Source: Chitinophagaceae bacterium (GTDB lineage Bacteria > Bacteroidota > Bacteroidia > Chitinophagales > Chitinophagaceae). Taken from it: DNA of 64,000 nucleotides. The notes under the pieces were generated by a model that was not told the DNA's origin, made no database searches, and saw only the letters and a program-made list of their open reading frames with translations. The position numbers were made by a program, and so were the translations under genes. Shown piece by piece: positions 36,833 through 46,621 of this stretch. The DNA lies in the NCBI GenBank assembly GCA_947456825.1, contig CANGTM010000001.1, positions 31,070 through 95,069 of the forward strand. The letters run 5' to 3'. Within the stretch, counting starts at the first letter, position 1. Each line of letters begins with the position of its first letter.

Positions 36833-37054
36833 TCAGTATTCGTCTTCGTTGAACAAGAAATCGTCTTGGGTAGGATAATCAGGCCAAATGTCTTCGATGG
36901 TCTCATAGACATCTCCTTCATCTTCCAATTCCTGCAGATTCTCGACCACTTCAATGGGTGCTCCCGAGCGAATGGAGTAATCGATCAGTTCGTCTTTGGT
37001 GGCAGGCCAAGGTGCGTCTTCGAGGTAAGAGGCCAGTTCTAAGGTCCAGAACAT
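36833..37054 (-). CDS. DUF2795-like small acidic protein
   Basis: 73 aa; 'MFWTLELASYLEDAPWPATKDELIDYSIRSGAPIEVVENLQELEDEGDVYETIEDIWPDYP'. Confidence 0.85.
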   Translation of the reverse strand: MFWTLELASYLEDAPWPATKDELIDYSIRSGAPIEVVENLQELEDEGDVYETIEDIWPDYPTQDDFLFNEDEY

Positions 37055-37189
37055 ACGGATACGTTTAGTAGGTAATCGGGGTCTATTTTGCGCAAATGTA
37101 AAGGGATTGACGAATTTTCCAAATAACCTTGGTTCTTTCTGTGCCGGGGCTCGATTTTTTTATAGTTTCGGTAATAATAATAATAAGCT

Positions 37190-37840
37190 TTGTTAAGCGG
37201 AATAGCCATTTATAAACGATACGGAGCCCTTGATATCCTAAGGGGACTTAGCATTGACGTGCAAAAAGGCCAGGTGGCGGCCATTGTGGGCCCCTCCGGT
37301 TGCGGAAAAAGCACCTTACTTCATGTGCTCGGCACCCTCGATCGTCCCGACCAAGGCCAAGTGTTGATCAATGGTACCGATGTGCTACAGCTCAGCCCTA
37401 AAAAGCTTGCCGCATTCAGAAACCATCATATCGGATTTGTATTTCAATTCCATCACCTGCTGCCCGAGTTCAGCGCCCTAGAGAACGTTGCGATCCCGGG
37501 CTGGCTGGCCGGTCGCTCTAAAGCAGTCGTTCGTCAAGAGGCTACCCGGCTGCTCGATAAACTGGGTCTATCTCACCGTCTCGATCATAAGCCTTCACAA
37601 CTCTCAGGGGGTGAACAACAGCGCGTTGCCGTAGCGCGTGCGCTCATCAACCAGCCTGCGATCGTGTTGGCCGACGAGCCGAGTGGTAATCTCGACTCCA
37701 TTAATGCGAGGGAACTGCACCAATTATTTTTTAGGTTGCGCGATGAGACAGGGCAGACCTTTTTATTGGTTACGCACAACGAAGAATTGGCCCGTCAATG
37801 CGACCGGGTCTGGACCATGCGCGATGGGATGCTTTCTTAA
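37190..37840 (+). CDS. ABC transporter ATP-binding protein, LolD-like (TTG start)
   Basis: Walker A 'GPSGCGKSTLL', signature 'LSGGEQQRVAVARAL', Walker B 'VLADEPSGNLD'; no ATG at N-terminus. Confidence 0.92.
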   Translation: MLSGIAIYKRYGALDILRGLSIDVQKGQVAAIVGPSGCGKSTLLHVLGTLDRPDQGQVLINGTDVLQLSPKKLAAFRNHHIGFVFQFHHLLPEFSALENVAIPGWLAGRSKAVVRQEATRLLDKLGLSHRLDHKPSQLSGGEQQRVAVARALINQPAIVLADEPSGNLDSINARELHQLFFRLRDETGQTFLLVTHNEELARQCDRVWTMRDGMLS

Positions 37841-38404
37841 TTAGCTAAGGCGGGGTCTCCAGCAATTGTCCTTTACTCCCAACTGTTGACCCGTATAACG
37901 GGCCAGTACGAAAATATAATCGCTGAGGCGGTTGAGATACTTTACCACTCTATCGTTAACAGAAAGACCTTCGAATTGCATGCGTACGCAACAGCGCTCG
38001 GCCCTTCTGCAAATGCAGCGAAGAACATGAAGATGTGATACGGATGCGGCACCGCCGGGCAAAATAAAGTACTTCATTTCGGGCAGCTGTTCGGTCATGC
38101 GGTCAATCTCTTTTTCCAACAGGCGAATATCCTCCTCCACCAGATCGGGCAAAGCCATGCCCGGTTCTTTTTCGGCGTCACAGGCCAGCGAGGAGCCAAT
38201 GGTAAAAAGGCGATCCTGGATCTCGGCCAATACTTGCAGAGAGGTGGGATCGGTAAGAAGATCACGGCAAAGCCCTACATAGGAATTAAGTTCATCGACA
38301 GTGCCATAAGCTTCAATGCGAAAATGTGATTTGGGAACTTTAGTGCCACCTATCAGTGAGGTGGTACCGTCATCTCCGGTCTTTGTGTAGATCTTCAGGG
38401 CCAT
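37841..38404 (-). CDS. Cob(I)yrinic acid a,c-diamide adenosyltransferase, PduO-type
   Basis: 'MALKIYTKTGDDGTTSLIGGTKVPKSHFRIEAYGTVDELNSYVGLCR', 'ILPGGAASVSHLHVLRCICRRAERCCV', 'YLNRLSDYIFVLARY'. Confidence 0.96.
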   Translation of the reverse strand: MALKIYTKTGDDGTTSLIGGTKVPKSHFRIEAYGTVDELNSYVGLCRDLLTDPTSLQVLAEIQDRLFTIGSSLACDAEKEPGMALPDLVEEDIRLLEKEIDRMTEQLPEMKYFILPGGAASVSHLHVLRCICRRAERCCVRMQFEGLSVNDRVVKYLNRLSDYIFVLARYTGQQLGVKDNCWRPRLS

Positions 38405-38491
38405 GTCAATTGGTTAATTGCGAATTAGGGGTTAAAAATAACGTAACAATGCCTGCCCGCGAAGGTTCGGCCGCCCCTAAAAATTTCTTGT

Positions 38492-39196
38492 TTAACCTTT
38501 GACGAATTTCGGGTTGAGTTGATCGGTCTCGATGACTCCGTCGCGCAGGCGCACGATACGGCGGGAGTGGTTGGCAATATCCTCTTCGTGGGTCACGATC
38601 ACAATGGTGTTGCCGTTCTTGTAGATGGTCTCGAAGATATCCATGATCTCTTGTGAGGTCTTTGAGTCAAGATTCCCTGTAGGTTCGTCCGCCAAAATGA
38701 TAGCGGGATCGTTGACCAACGCCCGGGCAATGGCTACGCGCTGGCACTGCCCACCAGACAATTCATTGGGGCGGTGGTGGCTTCGATCGGTGAGCTGCAC
38801 CATTTCGAGCATTCGCATGGCCTTTTCGATGCGGTCCTTTTTGCTCATGCCGGCATAGACCAGTGGCAGGGCCACGTTTTCAGCGGCAGTCAGTCGGGGT
38901 AATAAATTGAATTGCTGAAAGACGAACCCGATCTCTTTATTACGTACCTCGGCCAGTGAATCGTCGGCCATTTGGCTCACATCGTTATTGTTCAACACAT
39001 AGCGACCCTCTGTTGGTGTATCGAGACAGCCGATGATGTTCATGAGGGTGCTTTTTCCGGACCCGGAGGGCCCCATCAACGCCACATACTCGTTCTTGAA
39101 GATATCGAGCGAGAGGCCTTTAAGCACCGGCAGCTCCTGCTTGCCCATGAAATAACTTTTTCGAATCTGCTCCAGGTGAATGATGCCTTCTGCCAT
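38492..39196 (-). CDS. ABC transporter ATP-binding protein, MacB/LolD-like
   Basis: '[23 protein letters not shown]', '[33 protein letters not shown]'; start at 39196 because a -7 box (39218..39225, minus) lies between it and the ORF-track start. Confidence 0.93.
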   Translation of the reverse strand: MAEGIIHLEQIRKSYFMGKQELPVLKGLSLDIFKNEYVALMGPSGSGKSTLMNIIGCLDTPTEGRYVLNNNDVSQMADDSLAEVRNKEIGFVFQQFNLLPRLTAAENVALPLVYAGMSKKDRIEKAMRMLEMVQLTDRSHHRPNELSGGQCQRVAIARALVNDPAIILADEPTGNLDSKTSQEIMDIFETIYKNGNTIVIVTHEEDIANHSRRIVRLRDGVIETDQLNPKFVKG

Positions 39197-39255
39197 AGCG
39201 TGTTTTTGAATCAGATGGCAAAGATAACCCATCCCTTTTAGCTATCTTCGCCCCA

Positions 39256-40260
39256 ATGGACAAGAAGAAGCAAATTGTGATGAGCGGTATCCGTCCCACC
39301 GGGTTCTTACACCTGGGGAACTACTTTGGTGCGGTGCGCAATTACGTGCGCCTGCAACAGGAGTACAGCTGCTTTTTTATGGTGGCCGATCTGCACTCTC
39401 TTACCACCCATCCCGATACGGCCTTGCTCAAGCAACAGGTATTTCGGGTATTGGCAGAAAATCTGGCCTGTGGGATCGACCCTGAGCAGGCCGTTCTCTA
39501 TTGCCAGAGCCACGTGCCCGAAACGGCCGAATTGTATTTGTTGCTCAACATGCTGGCCTATGTGGGTGAGCTGGAAAAGACCGTTACGTTCAAAGACAAG
39601 GTTCGTCAACATCCCGATAATGTGAATGCAGGGCTGCTCACCTACCCGGTGTTGCAAACCGCCGATATCATTTTACACCGTGCCGCGTTGGTACCGGTTG
39701 GCAAAGACCAGGAACAGCACCTCGAGATGGCCCGTAATTTCGTCAAGCGCTTTAATCATCGGTATGGCGACGTTTTTCCCGAGCCGCAGGCGTTTAATTT
39801 TGGCGAGGAGTTACTCAAGGTGCCTTCGCTCGATGGCACCGGTAAGATGAGCAAGAGCGAGAACCAATATGCTACGCTGTACCTGGCCGACAACGATGAG
39901 CTGATCCAAAAAAAGATCATGCGGGCCAAGACCGACAGCGGCCCTACCAGTCCGGGTGCCCCCAAACCCGATTACATCGTCAATCTGTTTCAGTTGATGA
40001 AATTGGTCAGCACTCCCGAAACAGTGGCCCAGTTCGAAGCCGCTTACGACAGTTGCGGTATCAGGTACGGTGATATGAAAACACAATTGGCCGCCGACAT
40101 GATCCGTTTTATAGGACCTATTCGAGAAAAGGCTCACTCCATTCAGCAAGACAGCGATTACCTGCAAAAAGTAATGCGAAACGGGGCCCAAAAAGCCCGC
40201 GAGAGTGCTTCGCAAACCTTGCAGTTGGTCAAAGAGGCCATGGGGCTTACGTATTATTGA
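39256..40260 (+). CDS. trpS: Tryptophan--tRNA ligase
   Basis: 'SGIRPTGFLHLGNYFGAVRNYV' (HIGH-like) and 'GTGKMSKSENQ' (KMSKS). Confidence 0.98.
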   Translation: MDKKKQIVMSGIRPTGFLHLGNYFGAVRNYVRLQQEYSCFFMVADLHSLTTHPDTALLKQQVFRVLAENLACGIDPEQAVLYCQSHVPETAELYLLLNMLAYVGELEKTVTFKDKVRQHPDNVNAGLLTYPVLQTADIILHRAALVPVGKDQEQHLEMARNFVKRFNHRYGDVFPEPQAFNFGEELLKVPSLDGTGKMSKSENQYATLYLADNDELIQKKIMRAKTDSGPTSPGAPKPDYIVNLFQLMKLVSTPETVAQFEAAYDSCGIRYGDMKTQLAADMIRFIGPIREKAHSIQQDSDYLQKVMRNGAQKARESASQTLQLVKEAMGLTYY

Positions 40261-40315
40261 TTTTCCCTAATTTTAACTCCCTTCAAAAAATAAAGCCGAT
40301 TCGTCGGCATCCCGC

Positions 40316-40951
40316 ATGGCAAAAGCAAGAAAACCCAAGCATATCGCAGTGGCCGGCAATATCGGAGCCGGTAAGACCACGCTCACTGAGTTACTTAGTA
40401 AGCATTACAAGTGGATCCCTCATTTTGAGGATGTCGACCACAATCCGTACCTGATGGATTTCTACGAGGATATGCCCCGGTGGAGTTTCAACCTGCAGAT
40501 CTATTTTTTAAATAGTCGACTCCGTCAGTTGGTGGAAATTCAACAGGGCACTGAAACCGTCATTCAAGATCGCACCATCTACGAGGACGCCAACATCTTT
40601 GCCCCCAACCTGCACGAAATGGGACTCATGAGCAAGCGCGATTTCGATAATTATTTTCATTTTTTCCAGACCCTCAAATCGCTGGTACAACCTCCGGACC
40701 TGCTAATCTATCTGCAGGCATCCGTGCCAACCCTCGTTGGGCAGATCCAAAAGCGGGGTCGCGATTACGAAGAGAACATTCGCCTCGATTACCTCAAGAA
40801 GCTCAATGAATATTACAATAAGTGGATCGGCGAGTACAAAGAAGGGAAGCTACTGGTGGTGGACGTAGACAAAAATAAATTCGCTGAAAGAGAGGAGGAT
40901 CTGGGCGATATCATCACAAAGGTCGATGCGGCCTTGTACGGATTATTCTAA
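40316..40951 (+). CDS. Deoxynucleoside kinase family protein
   Basis: P-loop 'AVAGNIGAGKTTLTELL', 'QDRTIYEDANIFA', 'DLLIYLQASVPTLVGQIQKRGRDYE'. Confidence 0.93.
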   Translation: MAKARKPKHIAVAGNIGAGKTTLTELLSKHYKWIPHFEDVDHNPYLMDFYEDMPRWSFNLQIYFLNSRLRQLVEIQQGTETVIQDRTIYEDANIFAPNLHEMGLMSKRDFDNYFHFFQTLKSLVQPPDLLIYLQASVPTLVGQIQKRGRDYEENIRLDYLKKLNEYYNKWIGEYKEGKLLVVDVDKNKFAEREEDLGDIITKVDAALYGLF

Positions 40952-40963
40952 TTATAGGTTGTC

Positions 40964-42253
40964 ATGAAATACCATCGCCTCAACGCGGAGTTGTTTGTCA
41001 AGAACCGCGCTCGTTTCGTAGCGCAGCTACCGCCTCGCTGTATTGCCATCTTTGTTAGCAATGATGCGTTTCCCTCCAACGGAGATGCCTTACATTCTTT
41101 CAAGCAGAATAGTGACCTCTACTGGCTCTCCGGAATTGAGCAAGAGGAAAGCATGGTGATCCTTTTTCCCGATCATCCCGATGCGCGCTATCGGGAGGTG
41201 CTGGTCTTGGAGCGTCCCAATGAGCTAAAAGAGAAATGGGATGGAAAGCGACTGCGTGTAGCAGAGGCGCAGGCCATCAGTGGGATGTCTACCATCGTAT
41301 GGCTCGATCAGCTCGACGCCTTACTGCCCGTTTGGGTTCACCTGGCCGATACCATCTGCCTTGATAGTAACGAAAACGACAGAAAGTCGAGTTGGCTTCG
41401 TACCCGCGAGTATCGTTTTATCGACGAGATGCAGCAGCGCTACCCATTGCATCAGTACTGCCGGGCTGCCAAGATCATGAACCAGCTTCGCGCCATTAAA
41501 TCGGCCGAAGAAGTTGAGGTCATTCAGCAAGCCATAGATATAACAGAACATACATTTCGCAGGTTGCTGTCCTTTGTCAAGCCCGGCGTAATGGAGTACG
41601 AGGTCGAAGCAGAGATCTTTCACTCATTCTTAAGCCAGCGTGCCACCGGTCCGGCCTATGGCAGTATCATTGCCAGTGGAGATAGGGCGCGAACCCTGCA
41701 CTACGTTTCCAACAATCAACCTTGTTTGGCCGGTGAGTTATTACTAATGGATTTTGGAGCCGAGTATGGGGGCTATTGCGCAGACCTTACACGCACGATT
41801 CCGGTGAGCGGAAAATTCAGCAAGCGACAACGCAGTGTTTACAATGCTTGTCTTCATTTGCATAATTATGCCAAGGGTTTGCTGCGTCCGGGTATCACTA
41901 TTTTAGATTACACCGAAAAGATCGGAGAGGAGGCAACACAACAGTTTCTAAAATTGGGGTTGCTGCGTAAATCCGATGTCAAGAACGAAGACCCGCAAAA
42001 CCGAGCGTATCGTAAATATCTTTATCACGGCATTTCACATCATCTCGGTATTGATGTGCACGACCTGGGTACCAAGACCGAGCCTATTCGGGCCGGCATG
42101 GTCTTTACCATTGAGCCGGGTATTTATATTGAAGAAGAACACATGGGCATTCGTATCGAGAACAATGTGTGGGTTACCCGTAACGGTAACAAGGATCTGA
42201 TGAAAAACATTCCCATTACCGCCGATGAGATAGAGGCGTTGATGAAAAAATAG
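40964..42253 (+). CDS. pepP: Xaa-Pro aminopeptidase (aminopeptidase P)
   Basis: M24 fold: 'LLMDFGAEYGGYCADLTRTIPVSGKF', 'HGISHHLGIDVHD', 'VFTIEPGIYI', 'GIRIENNVWVT'. Confidence 0.95.
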   Translation: MKYHRLNAELFVKNRARFVAQLPPRCIAIFVSNDAFPSNGDALHSFKQNSDLYWLSGIEQEESMVILFPDHPDARYREVLVLERPNELKEKWDGKRLRVAEAQAISGMSTIVWLDQLDALLPVWVHLADTICLDSNENDRKSSWLRTREYRFIDEMQQRYPLHQYCRAAKIMNQLRAIKSAEEVEVIQQAIDITEHTFRRLLSFVKPGVMEYEVEAEIFHSFLSQRATGPAYGSIIASGDRARTLHYVSNNQPCLAGELLLMDFGAEYGGYCADLTRTIPVSGKFSKRQRSVYNACLHLHNYAKGLLRPGITILDYTEKIGEEATQQFLKLGLLRKSDVKNEDPQNRAYRKYLYHGISHHLGIDVHDLGTKTEPIRAGMVFTIEPGIYIEEEHMGIRIENNVWVTRNGNKDLMKNIPITADEIEALMKK

Positions 42254-42256
42254 CGC

Positions 42257-43024
42257 ATGATAAAGCAGCTTCCCAATTTTTTTACCTTACTGAATTTATT
42301 TTTTGGTTGCCTGGCCATTGCCAGCGGCCTGCAATCCGGACTGATCGTGGCCGCACGTCCCGAAGGGACATTGTATGTGGATGTTCCCGAAGAGATCTGG
42401 ATGGTTTCTTTGTTCATCGGGTTGGCCGGCGTGGTCGATTTTTTGGATGGATTTCTGGCCCGCGCCTTGGGTGCTGATTCGGCCATGGGAAAGCAACTTG
42501 ACTCCCTGGCCGACCTGGTCAGTTTTGGTGTGGCACCCGCTTTGCTGGTATATCATTTTTTGCGACTCTCGTGGGCACAGCATCCATCGGCCATGGAGCT
42601 CAATGCTGTTTTGCTCTGGCCCGCTTTCTTGTTGCCATTGGCAGCAGCGTGGCGGTTGGCTCGGTTTAATCTGGCTCCGGCTTCACAGCACGTATTCACC
42701 GGTCTTCCGGTCCCTGCTGCCGGCCTGTTCGTAGCGTCTTTACCGCTGGTGTATTGGAATGTACAGACAGCGTGGGTCATCTCGCTCTTGCTAAACTCCT
42801 ACTTTTTATATGCGATAGTTGGATCGCTTTCGTTGCTGATGGTTTCCCGTGTTCCCTTACTCACACTAAAGTTCTCCTCATTATCGTGGGCCGCCAACCG
42901 ACCCCGCTACTTGCTGATCGCATTATCAATCGTATCTGTTTTGTTGGTTCAATGGTTGGCGCTGCCTCTCATCATCATCCTGTACGTTATCTTATCTTTG
43001 CTCTTTAAAAAACAACTTGTATGA
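42257..43024 (+). CDS. pssA: CDP-diacylglycerol--serine O-phosphatidyltransferase
   Basis: CDP-alcohol phosphatidyltransferase motif 'DFLDGFLARALGADSAMGKQLDSLADLVSFGVAP'. Confidence 0.95.
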   Translation: MIKQLPNFFTLLNLFFGCLAIASGLQSGLIVAARPEGTLYVDVPEEIWMVSLFIGLAGVVDFLDGFLARALGADSAMGKQLDSLADLVSFGVAPALLVYHFLRLSWAQHPSAMELNAVLLWPAFLLPLAAAWRLARFNLAPASQHVFTGLPVPAAGLFVASLPLVYWNVQTAWVISLLLNSYFLYAIVGSLSLLMVSRVPLLTLKFSSLSWAANRPRYLLIALSIVSVLLVQWLALPLIIILYVILSLLFKKQLV

Positions 43025-43272
43025 CCTATATCGTCGAGATCAAAGTAATGCCCTTAAAGGAATTGCTCGATCCACAGGGAAAAGCCGTTTTGGGAGGCCT
43101 TGCCAATTTGGGGCTATCTGCCATACAAGATGTACGTGTCGGAAAAAACATTACGGTACAGGTTACAGCCGATTCCGCCGATCAGGCCAAAGAACTGGCG
43201 CGCACGGCGGCCGAGAAGTTGCTCGCCAATCCCGTTATGGAATATTTTGAACTGGACTGTCGGCCCGCCTGA
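43021..43272 (+). CDS. purS: Phosphoribosylformylglycinamidine synthase subunit PurS
   Basis: 83 aa; 'IKVMPLKELLDPQGKAVLGGLANLGLSAIQDVRVGKNITVQV'; 4-nt overlap with pssA. Confidence 0.92.
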   Translation: MTYIVEIKVMPLKELLDPQGKAVLGGLANLGLSAIQDVRVGKNITVQVTADSADQAKELARTAAEKLLANPVMEYFELDCRPA

Positions 43273-43298
43273 TCGCTACGATCACCAACCTTCTTTAG

Positions 43299-44036
43299 TT
43301 GCAAAAAGCAGCTGCCGATATAGCCAATGGCCTTGTTAAAGGTGCCGAAGAGAGCCGACCTGTTCCCTCGTTGTACCTGGTACCTACACCCATTGGAAAT
43401 TTAAAGGATATTACCCTGCGTGCCCTTGATGTATTGCGTGGTGTCGATCTGATCTTGGCCGAAGATACCCGTACCACGGGTGTGCTGTTGCAGCATTATC
43501 AAGTGCAACGACCCGTTACCGCTTACCATCAGCATAACGAGCACAAGTTGGTGTCGCAACTTGTACAACAAATGGCAGCCGGCAAGGTAATGGCACTCGT
43601 CACCGATGCCGGTACTCCCGGTATATCCGATCCCGCTTTTTTGCTGGTGCGGGCTTGCGTGCAGGCCGGACTTGCCATAGAGACCTTGCCCGGCCCTACC
43701 GCCTTTGTGCCGGCACTGGTCAATAGCGGTATTCCTTCCAATAGGTTTTGTTTCGAAGGATTCTTGCCATTGAAGAAAGGCCGTCAAACCTTGCTCAAGC
43801 AGTTGGCGACAGAACCTCGTACCATGATCTTCTATGAATCGCCAATGCGGTTGTGCAAAACCTTAGCGGAATTTTGTCAGGTGTTCGGCGAAGAAAGACA
43901 TTGCAGCGTGAGCCGTGAGCTGACCAAGCTTTTTGAGGAACAATTTCGGGGCACGCTTCGCGAGTGCCATACTCATTTCGCCGCCAAAAAAGTAAAAGGA
44001 GAGATCGTGCTGGTAGTAGCCGGTCTCGACGTATAA
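43299..44036 (+). CDS. rsmI: 16S rRNA (cytidine(1402)-2'-O)-methyltransferase (start uncertain; TTG at 43299 or 43371)
   Basis: 'LYLVPTPIGNLKDITLRALDVLRGVDLILAEDTRTTGVLL', 'VTDAGTPGISDPAFLLVRA'; no in-frame ATG near N-terminus. Confidence 0.92.
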   Translation: MQKAAADIANGLVKGAEESRPVPSLYLVPTPIGNLKDITLRALDVLRGVDLILAEDTRTTGVLLQHYQVQRPVTAYHQHNEHKLVSQLVQQMAAGKVMALVTDAGTPGISDPAFLLVRACVQAGLAIETLPGPTAFVPALVNSGIPSNRFCFEGFLPLKKGRQTLLKQLATEPRTMIFYESPMRLCKTLAEFCQVFGEERHCSVSRELTKLFEEQFRGTLRECHTHFAAKKVKGEIVLVVAGLDV

Positions 44037-44053
44037 ATTTTAAATCAACGATC

Positions 44054-45952
44054 ATGCAACGGACTTTCTGGTTAACGATGTTTTGTGCTATGCAGACCTT
44101 TCAGCTCCTGGCGCAAGGAAGTGGCTGGCAGCAGCGCGTGCAATACAAGATGGACGTAAAACTTAATGTGCAGACCAACCGGTTTGCGGGCACCCAGCAA
44201 TTAGAATATTGGAACAACTCGCCCGATACGCTCAAGAAGCTCTATTATCACCTTTATTTCAATGCCTTTCAGCCCGGTAGCATGATGGATACCCGCAGTC
44301 GCAGACAGGGTACCATTCAGGTGGGGCGCGGTGTCGATTGGGATAACCGGGTCAAGGATCGTATTGTAAATCTAAAGCCCGAAGAGATCGGTGAGCAAAA
44401 AGTAGTGTGGCTAAAAATGAACGGCCGTCCTCAACAACTGCAAACCCACGAGACCATCTTAGAAGTGATACTCGATAAACCCATCTTGCCTAAATCAAAA
44501 GTCGTGCTCGATCTGGCTTTTGAAGGGCAGGTCCCTCTGCAGATCAGAAGAAGCGGCCGAGATAATGCCACTACGAAGGTGCGTTACTCCATGAGCCAGT
44601 GGTATCCTAAGCTATGCGCCTACGATCAGGATGGCTGGCATCCCAATCCGTACGTAGGTCGTGAGTTTTACGGTATCTGGGGAAATTATGACGTGCGCAT
44701 TACCCTCGACAAAAATTATGTAGTAGGAGGAACCGGTTATTTGCAAAACCCACAGCAGATCGGGTACGGTTATGAAAAGCCCGGCACTGCGGTGATGAGA
44801 CCCGCAGGAGATGAGCTTACCTGGCATTTTTACGCTCCGCAAGTGCATGATTTTATGTGGGCTGCCGATCCTGACTACGTACATCGCTCTGTAAAACTGC
44901 GTGATAGTATTCCCGCTGCCCGAAATGGTGGCGTGGCGCAACAAGAACTAACGCTTCATCTTTTGTACAAGCCTACCAACGTCAAGGCCGAAGAGTGGGA
45001 GAAGATATTGGTCGATGCGCAAAAGGCGCTACCATTTATCGAAAAGCATTTTGGCGCTTATCCTTATAAGCAGTACTCGTTCATTCACGGAGGCGATGGG
45101 GGAATGGAGTATCCTATGTCAACGCTGTTGATCGGTCCTGGCGCATGGTTGCATGAATGGATGCATAGCTGGTACCAGGGAGTGCTTGCTACGAATGAGT
45201 CGCTCTATGGTTGGATGGACGAAGGCTTTACCAGTTATGCCGAAGACCGCATCAGCGCTTTTTTATCGGCTGATACCGGCTTTGCGCAGGCCGGCTCTTA
45301 CCGTGGATACGTGTCACTGGCCAAAAGTGGAAGAGAAGAGCCACTCACTACCCATGCCGATCACTACAATACCAATGCTGCTTATTCGGCGGCTGTTTAT
45401 TCGAAAGGGGCGGTCTTTATGGAGCAACTTGGTTACATAACGGGAGCCGCCGTACGTGACCAGATCTTACTCGATTACTACCAGCAATACAAGTTTCGTC
45501 ATCCTACCTCTAGCGATTTAATTCGGGTGGCCGAAAAAAGAAGCGGGATGGAGCTTGATTGGTATAAGGATTATTGGGTTCATTCGACCAAGACCATCGA
45601 CTATGCCATCGACAGCGTATGGGAAGAAAGTGGTCGCACGCAGGTTCGTATCAAGCGTGTGGGGCTACTGCCCATGCCCATCGATCTGCACCTGACCTTT
45701 ACCGATGGTACCCGCGAATTGCATTACGTGCCCCTCGACCTTATGTATGGACAGAAAACCGCAGAGGATAGTACGGTATTACCGATCAATTACCCCGCCT
45801 GGAAATGGACCCATGCTACTTACGTTGTGAGCACGTCCAGAAAACTAACGGATATACGTCAGGTGGAGATCGATGCCTCACAGCGCTTGGCCGACATCGA
45901 TCGGAAGAATAATGTATTGAAGCTCGATTGGACGCCTGCTAAGCCGCTATAG
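44054..45952 (+). CDS. M1-family zinc metallopeptidase
   Basis: 'GGDGGMEYPMSTLLIG', 'WLHEWMHSW' (HExxH) with downstream Glu 'MDEGFTSYAED'; signal peptide. Confidence 0.94.
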   Translation: MQRTFWLTMFCAMQTFQLLAQGSGWQQRVQYKMDVKLNVQTNRFAGTQQLEYWNNSPDTLKKLYYHLYFNAFQPGSMMDTRSRRQGTIQVGRGVDWDNRVKDRIVNLKPEEIGEQKVVWLKMNGRPQQLQTHETILEVILDKPILPKSKVVLDLAFEGQVPLQIRRSGRDNATTKVRYSMSQWYPKLCAYDQDGWHPNPYVGREFYGIWGNYDVRITLDKNYVVGGTGYLQNPQQIGYGYEKPGTAVMRPAGDELTWHFYAPQVHDFMWAADPDYVHRSVKLRDSIPAARNGGVAQQELTLHLLYKPTNVKAEEWEKILVDAQKALPFIEKHFGAYPYKQYSFIHGGDGGMEYPMSTLLIGPGAWLHEWMHSWYQGVLATNESLYGWMDEGFTSYAEDRISAFLSADTGFAQAGSYRGYVSLAKSGREEPLTTHADHYNTNAAYSAAVYSKGAVFMEQLGYITGAAVRDQILLDYYQQYKFRHPTSSDLIRVAEKRSGMELDWYKDYWVHSTKTIDYAIDSVWEESGRTQVRIKRVGLLPMPIDLHLTFTDGTRELHYVPLDLMYGQKTAEDSTVLPINYPAWKWTHATYVVSTSRKLTDIRQVEIDASQRLADIDRKNNVLKLDWTPAKPL

Positions 45953-46618
45953 TTAGCGCTCAACGAATAGTAGGAATTTTTCGCGAAAGAATTCGGTGGC
46001 GAACATCGTATGAATATCTACCACGTGCGGGCGGGTTCCGCTTTGCTGTATCTCAAGTGCCAGATCACCACCTTTTAGACAGATCAGACCGGTGGGAGCG
46101 ACATTACCCGCCACCGCAGAACGGGTACGAATCAGCTGTTTGCTCCAGCGCCACAGATCGCCCAAGGGTGCCACGGCACGAGACACCACATAATCAAATT
46201 GCCGTTGTTTTATTTCTTCTGCGCGGGTATGTTGAACGGTCAGGTTTTGCAGACCCAACGCGTCTGCAATGGCTTGTACTACTTTTAATTTCTTGGCAAT
46301 GCTATCGACGAGATGAAACTGAACCTCCGGAAAGTAGATCGCTAGCGGTAATCCCGGAAATCCGCCTCCGGTGCCCAGATCGAGAATGGAAGTCCCCTTG
46401 GCAAACGAAAAATTCGCAGCTATGCTCAGCGAATGCAAGACATGTTTTTCGTAAAGGGCATCTATGTCTTTTCGGGAGATCACGTTGATCTTTTCGTTCC
46501 ACTCACTGTATAGCGGCCCCAGTTGCTCGTATTGTTCGCGTTGCAGTTGGGTAAATTCATCGAAGTATTTTTCGATGAGCGTTACGCCTGCAGGTCCATT
46601 GGTTGGCAGCGAGTTCAT
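45953..46618 (-). CDS. rsmG: 16S rRNA (guanine(527)-N7)-methyltransferase
   Basis: 'EWNEKINVISRKDIDALYEKHVLHSLSIA', 'ILDLGTGGGFPGLPLAIYFPE', 'DYVVSRAVAPL'. Confidence 0.96.
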   Translation of the reverse strand: MNSLPTNGPAGVTLIEKYFDEFTQLQREQYEQLGPLYSEWNEKINVISRKDIDALYEKHVLHSLSIAANFSFAKGTSILDLGTGGGFPGLPLAIYFPEVQFHLVDSIAKKLKVVQAIADALGLQNLTVQHTRAEEIKQRQFDYVVSRAVAPLGDLWRWSKQLIRTRSAVAGNVAPTGLICLKGGDLALEIQQSGTRPHVVDIHTMFATEFFREKFLLFVER

Positions 46619-46621
46619 GGG

